Below, in pieces: positions 1 through 6,100 of a stretch of 9,298 bases of DNA (positions are counted from its first letter, which is position 1; the number at the start of each line of letters is the position of its first letter). The stretch is from PWND01 sp964601515 (GTDB lineage Bacteria > Bacteroidota > Bacteroidia > Bacteroidales > UBA7960): assembly GCA_964601515.1 (NCBI GenBank), contig CAZRNU010000121.1, positions 1-9,298 on the forward strand, in the 5' to 3' direction. A model generated the notes under the pieces. The model had not been told where the DNA came from. It did not search any database and was given only the letters and a program-made list of their open reading frames with translations. The position numbers and the translations under genes were made by a program.

Positions 1-49
1 ACACTTTATGGAACTCTATGATAATCAAGGCTCAAGTACCCCCCTCACC

Positions 50-173
50 GCCAAAACAATAAAAGCCAACCCCATAGGGGTAAAGCAAAAAAGAAACAGA
101 CCGCTTGAGCTCGCTCAATAGCGGTCTTTTCTTTTGCTTTATACGGCATTCGCCGTGGCTTTTATTGTTTTGA
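50..173. repeat. Long imperfect inverted repeat able to form a four-way cloverleaf
   Basis: Bases 52-68 are a perfect 17-bp reverse complement of 156-172. Inside this outer stem are three further helices. The first is a CCCC/GGGG hairpin (70-73 with 77-80, loop ATA). The second is a long central arm (81-90 with 132-141, perfect over 10 bp, topped by 98-105 with 120-127). The third is a CGGC/GCCG hairpin (144-147 with 152-155). The helices abut almost without unpaired bases, so the strand can fold into a four-way junction. This pairing is seen directly in the sequence. Its role is unknown: it could be a structured RNA, a MITE-like element, a recombination site, or an elaborate terminator for a gene left of the window. 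No transposase lies nearby. Confidence 0.75.
98..135 (+). terminator. Intrinsic-terminator-like hairpin within the cloverleaf
   Basis: AGACCGCT (98-105) pairs with AGCGGTCT (120-127), and TGAG (106-109) with CTCA (114-117); bases 118-119 form a bulge. A T-rich run, TTTTCTTTT, follows at 127-135. This fits a rho-independent terminator for a plus-strand gene ending left of the window. The opposite strand also has a T-rich stretch after the hairpin (complement of 87-96), so it could work in both directions. Its place inside a larger symmetric fold means it may instead be one arm of that element. Confidence 0.5.
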
Positions 174-187
174 GGCCTCCCACAAGG

Positions 188-214
188 GGAACGCCGAGTG
201 AAACGAGGCAATCC
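188..214 (+). repeat. Dispersed repeat, copy A (GGAACGCC-N9-GAGGCAATCC)
   Basis: This 27-base core has GGAACGCC, nine variable bases, then GAGGCAATCC. The same two blocks with exactly nine bases between them recur at 261-287 and 2803-2829. Copy A is preceded by a short C-run/G-run pair (CCC ACAA GGGG) that is echoed before copy B. It resembles the small extragenic repeats with a GAGGCAATC block found in many copies in some bacterial genomes; that comparison is from memory. Confidence 0.7.
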
Positions 215-260
215 CCTGCAAGGCAGAAGGGCTTTTTCCACTTTGAAGCACCCCACTCGG

Positions 261-287
261 GGAACGCCGAACGAAGTGAGGCAATCC
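261..287 (+). repeat. Dispersed repeat, copy B
   Basis: This copy has the same conserved blocks and nine-base spacing as copy A and starts 73 bases after it, so A and B form a loose tandem pair. It is preceded by CCCC ACTC GGGG (251-262), which can form a 4-bp hairpin. The nine-base centre differs from copy A, and neither A nor B keeps the perfect inner dyad seen in copy C at 2808-2824. Confidence 0.7.
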
Positions 288-369
288 TTTACTGGCCATA
301 TTTTCAAACATAATCGGGCATTGTTAGAAAGACAACAATCACAAAAAAAGATCTTTCCAAAGAGAAATT

Positions 370-398
370 TTTTTAGACTTTCATAAATAGTCTAAAAA
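370..398. other. AT-rich 10-bp dyad upstream of the DUF2975 operon
   Basis: TTTTTAGACT (370-379) is a perfect reverse complement of AGTCTAAAAA (389-398), with a nine-base loop. The T-run and A-run at its edges would suit a weak bidirectional terminator separating the operon from sequence to the left. It could also be a binding site about 75 bases upstream of the -33 element. The stem has few G-C pairs, so termination strength is doubtful. Nothing else beyond ordinary AT-rich sequence was recognised in 288-470. Confidence 0.4.
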
Positions 399-472
399 TC
401 ATTAAGCCAATTAGTTGCGATAAACAGTTGATGCTATTCAGTAATTATTATTTGTTTTTCACTCTTTATTTA

Positions 473-501
473 TTGTTTTTCGATAATTTTCTATATCTTT
501 G
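473..501 (+). promoter_or_regulatory. Bacteroidota-type promoter of the DUF2975-HTH-esterase operon
   Basis: TTG at 473-475 and TATCTTTG at 494-501 match the -33 TTG and -7 TAnnTTTG elements described for Bacteroidota primary sigma factors, with 18 bases between them. Transcription would start near 506-510, giving a leader of about 20 bases before the ATG at 530. This decides the start of the first gene, because an upstream in-frame ATG at 428 lies before the promoter. Confidence 0.6.
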
Positions 502-529
502 CGACAACAATTTTAACTCATTAAAAGAT

Positions 530-1066
530 ATGTCTAAAAGAAACAACTTCATTTGGATAGGAATTCAGGTCATTTGTTGGCTGATTTTCCTCGGGTATTG
601 CATCCAAACAGGTGCATTGCTATTCAACTATATTTTTAGCTTGTTTAGGCCAATTGCAACACACAATCTTCACCTTGGGCTTGACCTTTCAGAACTGTAC
701 TACAAAAGTATATCAATTTACACCTTTGTATTTGCCGTAATAATAGCTATTTCGGTATTGAAGGCTTATGTTTTCTTCATTGCACTCAAACTTTTCAAAT
801 CACTCAATTTAGTTAAGCCATTTAGCGAAAATGTCGCAGCAATCATCAGAAAAATAACTTATTACACTTTTTCAATTGGAATAATTAGCATTATAGCACA
901 AAAGCTTGTTAGCAGATTATCAGAGAAAGGATATAATTGTGGTCTCGCAGAAAGATACTGGGATGATGGAGGAGCTTATTTAGCAATGACAGCGATACTA
1001 TTTGCTATTGCTCTAATTTTCAACAAAGGGATTGATTTACAAAAAGAAAACGACTTAACAGTATAA
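530..1066 (+). CDS. DUF2975 family membrane protein
   Basis: The product has 178 residues and four predicted membrane segments (about 8-32, 61-86, 108-127 and 149-166), so it should sit in the inner membrane. The DUF2975 family is recognisable from the motif KPFSENVAAIIRKI (96-109) between helices 2 and 3 and from the ending FNKGIDLQKENDLTV, close to the family's usual C-terminus. The molecular function of the family is not known. Its members typically lie next to a small HTH regulator, as here, where the stop is followed after 3 bases by the next ATG; the Bacillus subtilis yoaS/yozG pair is a comparable arrangement, recalled from memory. The frame is open back to an ATG at 428, but that would add a 34-residue extension encoded by the promoter, so ATG 530 is preferred. 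A membrane partner controlling the HTH protein is inference only. Confidence 0.85.
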   Translation: MSKRNNFIWIGIQVICWLIFLGYCIQTGALLFNYIFSLFRPIATHNLHLGLDLSELYYKSISIYTFVFAVIIAISVLKAYVFFIALKLFKSLNLVKPFSENVAAIIRKITYYTFSIGIISIIAQKLVSRLSEKGYNCGLAERYWDDGGAYLAMTAILFAIALIFNKGIDLQKENDLTV

Positions 1067-1069
1067 GCT

Positions 1070-1285
1070 ATGCCAATCATTGTAAACCTTGATGTGATGA
1101 TGGCAAAGCGAAAAATGTCGCTAAATGAGCTATCTGGTAAAGTTGGATTGACTTTATCGAATCTTTCAATTTTGAAGACAGGAAAAGCTAAAGCGATTCG
1201 CTTTAGTACTTTAGAAGCCATTTGTAAAGTATTGGATTGTCAGCCTGCTGACATTCTTGAATATGTTGAAGAAACCGAAAATTAA
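1070..1285 (+). CDS. Small Cro/C1-type (XRE) HTH transcriptional regulator, DUF2975 partner
   Basis: This 71-residue protein is almost entirely one helix-turn-helix domain of the Cro/C1 type. Residues 16-30 (MSLNELSGKVGLTLS) hold the first helices and turn, SNLSILKTGKAKAIRF (30-45) the recognition helix and following loop, and FSTLEAICKVLDCQPADILEYVEE the closing helices typical of the YozG-like group. It has no ligand or dimerisation domain beyond this. It begins 3 bases after the DUF2975 stop, so the two are surely co-transcribed and probably translationally coupled. It most likely binds DNA in the cytoplasm; autoregulation of the 473-501 promoter is plausible but not shown. Confidence 0.9.
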   Translation: MPIIVNLDVMMAKRKMSLNELSGKVGLTLSNLSILKTGKAKAIRFSTLEAICKVLDCQPADILEYVEETEN

Positions 1286-1304
1286 ACCGATAATTAGAAA
1301 AATT

Positions 1305-2774
1305 ATGAAAGCAATATTCATAACAATCACTATATTAATGTTTTCGTCTTGCTTAAAAGCACAAAATCACGAAAATATAACCATTGGTAAAAAGGAAGTC
1401 ATTACCTCTAAATTTTTAAACGAAAATAGAACACTTTTGATTTACACTCCAAACTCTACTTCTCTAAAGCCGAACCTAGAGAAACGATACCCAGTTTTAT
1501 ACTTATTGGATGGTAGTGCACATTTCTTATCGACTGTTGGGATTATTCAACAACTTAGTCAAGCCAATGGAAATGGTGCTTTACCTGAAATGATTGTAGT
1601 TGCCATTGAAAATACAAATAGAATAAGAGATTTTGTTCCATCTAATGATTTGAACAAACCAAATCCCTTTATTGACTTTTTATCATCCGAATTAATACCA
1701 CACATAGACAGGAATTATAATACTGCCCCATATAAAATCTTGGTAGGTCATTCATTAGGCGGGCTTACAGTAATTAACATTCTCACAAATTTCCCCGAAC
1801 TATTTAATGCATATATCGCTATTGACCCAAGTATGTGGTACAACAACGAACAGTATTTAACAAATACTCTCACAAAACTTCCAACACAAAATATGAATGG
1901 CAAGAGACTATTTTTAGCAACTGCCAATTCAATGCCAAAAGGGATGCAACTTTCACAACTCAAAAATGACAATTCGCTTGAAACGAAACATATCCGCTCC
2001 ATTTTTAAGTTAAATGAATTTTTGAAAGCAAATAGTAACGGACTTTTCTACCAACAAAAATATTATGAGACAGAAAATCATAATACAGTTCCGTTAATAA
2101 GTGAATATGATGGTTTGCGTTTTATTTTTGATTATTACCTTTTTGAAGCTACCGAAAAAGACTTTACGGACTCAACGGGCTTAATTGCTTCCAAATTAAA
2201 GACACATTATACAAATGTATCTGACAAAATGAACTACAAAAATTCAGCACCTGAATCTTTCATAAATTATTTAGCTTATGATGCGTTAGGCAAACAACAT
2301 TATAGTAAAGCTAAAGCATTATTTGAACTAAACATTGAATGGTACCCCGAAAGCAGTAAAGTTTATGATTCTTATGCTGACTATTATTTAGCACAAAATG
2401 ACACCGCAAGTGCAATTAAAAATTACCAAAAATCATTGCAGATTCAGGATAATGTAGAAACCCAAGGAAAGTTAAACGCTTTGAATTCAAAAAAAACGAC
2501 AAGCACTACAACAGTTGATTTACAAAAATACACAGGTATTTATGTTTTAGAAACCTATAACATTTCAATAGTATTAGAAATTCAAGACAAAAAGCTTTTC
2601 GCAAAAGTTCCAGGGCAAGCAGATGACGAGTTTGAATTTCAATCTGAAAACATTTTTACAGTAAAAGGAAAACAAGGTTATAAAGTCACTTTTCAAATGG
2701 ACGGAGATAAACCAATAGGATTTACTTCGGTGCAACCCAATGGAACATTTAAGGCCGTTTTTAAAAATAAATAG
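1305..2774 (+). CDS. Exported alpha/beta-hydrolase (esterase D-like) with TPR and DUF3471-like C-terminus
   Basis: The product has 489 residues. Residues 1-20 form a signal peptide; FSSC at 13-16 resembles a lipobox (Cys16), giving a possible lipoprotein, while cleavage after AQ (20) by signal peptidase I is the alternative. Residues about 25-280 are an esterase of the PF00756 type: PVLYLLDG strand (63-70), nucleophile elbow GHSLGG with Ser150, the IDPSMWYN segment with Asp174, and a probable catalytic His259 in the HNTVP motif. Residues about 325-385 contain TPR-like helices. Residues about 405-489 resemble DUF3471, often fused to periplasmic hydrolases. The expected reaction is ester hydrolysis in the periplasm or at the outer membrane; the substrate is unknown, and siderophore or acyl/aryl esters are only possibilities. 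ATG 1305 is chosen because it starts directly at the signal peptide, 19 bases after the regulator stop; an open frame from TTG 1257 would overlap the regulator and prepend 16 basic residues. It probably belongs to the same operon. Confidence 0.85.
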   Translation: MKAIFITITILMFSSCLKAQNHENITIGKKEVITSKFLNENRTLLIYTPNSTSLKPNLEKRYPVLYLLDGSAHFLSTVGIIQQLSQANGNGALPEMIVVAIENTNRIRDFVPSNDLNKPNPFIDFLSSELIPHIDRNYNTAPYKILVGHSLGGLTVINILTNFPELFNAYIAIDPSMWYNNEQYLTNTLTKLPTQNMNGKRLFLATANSMPKGMQLSQLKNDNSLETKHIRSIFKLNEFLKANSNGLFYQQKYYETENHNTVPLISEYDGLRFIFDYYLFEATEKDFTDSTGLIASKLKTHYTNVSDKMNYKNSAPESFINYLAYDALGKQHYSKAKALFELNIEWYPESSKVYDSYADYYLAQNDTASAIKNYQKSLQIQDNVETQGKLNALNSKKTTSTTTVDLQKYTGIYVLETYNISIVLEIQDKKLFAKVPGQADDEFEFQSENIFTVKGKQGYKVTFQMDGDKPIGFTSVQPNGTFKAVFKNK

Positions 2775-2794
2775 GATAATAAGATTTACTGAGT

Positions 2795-2838
2795 AATGTC
2801 AAGGAACGCCTCGCAAAGCGAGGCAATCCCCTGACATT
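2795..2838 (+). repeat. Dispersed repeat, copy C, within a two-part hairpin
   Basis: The core at 2803-2829 has GGAACGCC, nine bases, then GAGGCAATCC, as in copies A and B. Here the centre is a perfect 7-bp dyad with an AAA loop (GCCTCGC 2808-2814 with GCGAGGC 2818-2824). An outer 7-bp stem encloses the core (AATGTCA 2795-2801 with TGACATT 2832-2838). It starts 20 bases after the esterase stop and may end or stabilise that transcript, although no T-run follows it. Confidence 0.7.
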
Positions 2839-2962
2839 CAAACTTCAAGTCATTTCTCAACCGCCTAAATATCTGTATCTTATAAAATCGGCGACAAAGA
2901 AATCAGCCATCTCATTTTTCCACATTCCACTCATTCAGCAGCATACACAAACACTTAAAATT

Positions 2963-2989
2963 CTAAAACTCCTCCCCACCCCGCAGCAT
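2963..2989 (-). pseudogene. Possible remnant of a DUF4143 ATPase gene 3' end
   Basis: Bases 2964-2989 match 8028-8053, the last codons and stop of the ATPase gene in this window, at 23 of 26 positions without gaps. Read on the minus strand the stretch encodes MLRGGEEF followed by a stop, next to MLWGGEVF plus stop in the intact gene. The same frame continues to about 3028 (VYIFRSAEKRKKI) without clear similarity, so only the C-terminal tail is supported. It could be the leftover of a second ATPase gene, a duplication made by an insertion, or chance resemblance of C-rich sequence. Confidence 0.4.
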
Positions 2990-3088
2990 AATCTTTTTCC
3001 GCTTTTCAGCACTCCTAAAAATATACACACTACAAATAAAGCAGTTGCACGTATAGCTTACAAAATCCCGGATTAAGAAAATATTCTG

Positions 3089-3111
3089 CTGAAATAATTA
3101 GTATATTTCAG
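3089..3111. promoter_or_regulatory. 8-bp dyad directly upstream of the kinase gene
   Basis: CTGAAATA (3089-3096) is a perfect reverse complement of TATTTCAG (3104-3111), with a seven-base loop, 27 bases before the kinase ATG. TATATTTC inside it (3102-3109) resembles the -7 TAnnTTTG element in all but its last base, but no convincing -33 TTG lies at the right distance. The dyad could be an operator over a weak promoter. Confidence 0.35.
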
Positions 3112-3138
3112 TAAATTTATTTGTATTATTCCCCATAT

Positions 3139-6100
3139 ATGAAAACCGCAGAGGAGCTTATTCGTGACTTGGAAACTCTCCAATCCGAACATAATGATTT
3201 AAAGAAAATCTATAATGAGAGGATGAAAGAGCTTCAAGCCATCTATAAGATTAATAGTCTTATGACAGAACCTCATCTTCCTTTGGACACAATTTTACAC
3301 AAAATAGTGAAATTAATTCAGGCAAGTTGGCAATATCCCGAGAAAACATGTGCCAGAGTTATAGTTGGAGACCTTGAAGTTCGTACTTCTAACTTTAGGA
3401 CAACCAATTATAAGCAATACGAAAAGGTGAATTGTAAAAAAATTGATAATGTACTTATTGAAGTATATTACCTTTTAGATAAACCCAATGAAAATAACTG
3501 TCTTTTTTTGGAAGGAGAGAGAAATATTTTAAAACACATAGCCAGATATCTAAGGGAAATTATCGATACAAAATATTTAACAAATGAGCTTGTTGATTCA
3601 GAAGAGAAGTTTTCCATTTCATTTCAAAAAAGTCCCGTAGCCAAATGTTTGTTAAATAAATCGGATAATTTTAGGTTTTTAGATTTTAATGAAAAATTTA
3701 TCACCTTAACTGGCTTATCCCGAGAAGAATTAGAAGGAAAGAACTTAAAAGATATTAATTTCATCTCGGAAGATGTTGTTCAGAAACAAGAAGATATAAA
3801 AAACTTCGAATTAGCTTTTCTAAACAAACTTGGAGAATACAAAACAGTACTACTGAGTATTGAGACAATTAAATTAAAAAACATAGAATTAGCTCTGGTT
3901 GTTCTTAATGATATTACGGATTGGAAACGGGTTGAGAATGAGAATAGACAGAATAAAAACAGGTTGCAAGGTATAATTGATAATATGCAGGATGCTTTCT
4001 TTCAGGCTGATTTGTCGGGCAGTTTAAGATACATTAATCCAATGGCCTTGCAAATGTTTGGTTATAGTTCAGATGAAGAGATGCTTGGAAAATCCGCAAC
4101 CATTCTTTATGCAAACCCTCAGGACAGAGAAGAATTAATAAAAATTTTGATTCAAACCGGAAAAGTAACAGACTACACTGCTAATGCATTAAAAAAGGAT
4201 GGCACTACTTTCTGGGTTTCAATGAATGTTCAGTTTGTTTACGACGAAGAGGGAAACATTACTGGCAATCAAGGCATTGTTAGAAACATCACTGAGAGGA
4301 TTATATATGAAGAAAAGTTACGGGATAGTGAAAAAAGGTTTCGTGATATTTTTGAGAACATGCCAAGTGGCTATATTCTGTTTGAGCTAATTTTCGATGA
4401 AAACGGAAAACCAATTGATCACCGTTTGATTGAAGCAAATGCCGAATTTGATAATCAAACAGGAACAAAAAGAGAAGAGGAACTTGGACGTACATCTAAA
4501 GAATTTTCTTGGAAGTGGCCGGAAGATGTGACACAAAGATATTATCAAGTAGCCATTACCGGAAAGCCATTTACTTACGAACGTTTTAATGACTCTCTAA
4601 AGCGATATTATGATATTAGAGTCTCTTCGCCAAAGAAAGGTCAGTTTGCACTGCTTTTTAATGACATCACAAAACGGAAAGAGACTGAAAAAGAGTTAAT
4701 AGAACTATTAAATCGTTACAAACAGATTGCGAAGCACCTTCCAGGTTTTATATATCAATATCATTTGCAGAATGATAATAGTTCATACTTTCCATTTGCA
4801 AGTGATGGCATAAAGGATATTTATGGAGTTACACCGGAAGAAGTCAATAAAAACGCTAAAGTCGTGTTTGACGCAATTCACCCCGATGATTTACAAAAAG
4901 TTGTGGATTCTATTTTTGAATCAGCAAAAAACATGACCCACTGGCATGAATCTTACCGTGTAATTTTGCCATCAGGCAATACTATTTGGGTTGAAGGAAA
5001 GTCAACTCCCCAAAAATTGGAAGACGGCTCAGTCCTTTGGCATGGATACATTCATGATATTACAAAAGTTAAAAACTATGAACTCAGCCTTATAAAAGCC
5101 AAGGAAGAAGCAGAAGAAAGTGAATTAAAATTAAATGAAGCACAGGCACTTGCTAAAATCGGAAGCTGGGAGTGGGTTATTGAAACAGATACGGTTTATT
5201 GGTCTGACCAATTATATAATCTCACAGGAAGAAGTAAAGAAAAACCCGCGCCACCTTATGCTGAGCACCAATTTATCTACACAGCTGAAAGTTTTAAGAA
5301 ACTAGATAATGCAGTAAGCGAATGTCTAAAGAACGGCACACCTTATTCTATTGAATTGGATATGGTTAGAGAGGACAAAACAATCTTACCCATATTTGTA
5401 ATTGGAGAATTATTTAAAGATGCCAATAATAATATAATAGGCTTACGTGGAACAGTTCAGGATATTACATTGCAAAAAAGAATTGAAAAAGAATTAATTA
5501 ATGCCAAAGAAAAAGCAGAAGACAGCGAGAAGAGGTTAAAACTCGCAACTTTATCAGGCCAATTAGGAATTTGGGACTGGAATATAAAAGAAAATTCAAT
5601 GCTCTGGGATGACAGAATGTTTGAGCTTTATGGCATTAAAAACACAACCTTTACAAACAACATTGATTCCTGGCTTAATGGCCTTCACCCCGACGACAAA
5701 GAAAAGGCCATTGAAGAGTGTAATTTAGCTCTCAAAAATATTAGAGATTTTAACACGCAATTCCGGGCATTACATCCCGATGGCACTGTTTTGTTCCTAA
5801 AAGCTGATGGAATTGTAATTCGAGATAATAATAATGATCCCATACGAATGATTGGGATAAACCGGGATATTACCGATATGGTTCATGCCCAACAAGAAAT
5901 AATGCACTATAAAGATAACCTTGAGAAATTAGTAGAAGAACGTACAGCAGAATTAAAACAGGAGATAATACTCAGAAAAGAGACACTTACAGCACTAAAA
6001 CAAAGCGAAGAAAAATACAGAAACCTTGTTGATCATTCTACAAGTTTAGTTTTGGAATGGGATACAGACGGGAATATTGTGTTCATGAATAAATATGGAC

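Larger units (their letters stand above)
2775..3138. other. Gene-free interval between esterase and kinase genes
   Basis: No convincing open frame is present on either strand. The interval holds a dispersed-repeat hairpin just after the esterase stop (2795-2838), a C-rich stretch matching the 3' end of the DUF4143 ATPase gene (2963-2989), and a dyad next to the kinase start (3089-3111). Nothing was recognised in 2840-2960 or 3030-3088. Confidence 0.6.

Noticed and set aside
2..121. A plus-strand frame open from the window edge to a TAG at 119-121, possibly the end of an upstream gene (another frame ends with TAA at 60-62).
   Set aside because: Only 39 codons are visible, they match no family I recognise, and the second half runs through the cloverleaf, whose base pairing explains the sequence better than coding does.
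50..173. Reading the cloverleaf as an integron attC site, with the following operon as a cassette.
   Set aside because: I found no GTTRRRY/RYYYAAC core pair at the ends, and the operon has its own promoter and three genes, unlike a typical cassette.
32..307. A 91-codon minus-strand frame over the cloverleaf and repeats.
   Set aside because: It lies almost wholly in inverted and dispersed repeats, and its protein resembles no family; the lack of stops follows from the GC-richer repeats.
198..386. A 62-codon plus-strand frame starting inside repeat copy A.
   Set aside because: It is made of repeat copies A and B and AT-rich sequence and has no recognisable domain or promoter.
1257..1304. An upstream TTG start (1257) or ATG (1263) for the esterase, overlapping the HTH gene.
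   Set aside because: It would place 14-16 mainly basic residues ahead of a clean signal peptide that starts at ATG 1305.
2867..2880. AAATATCTGTATCT resembles sequence next to the 31-bp repeats (from 9207), hinting at a second repeat array.
   Set aside because: Only about ten bases match, in AT-rich sequence, and neither the period nor the AAAGT-NNN-ACTTT dyad is present there.
3121..3138. A TTG start six codons upstream for the kinase.
   Set aside because: ATG 3139 is in frame and begins directly at the coiled coil; the TTG adds nothing recognisable and has no better ribosome site.
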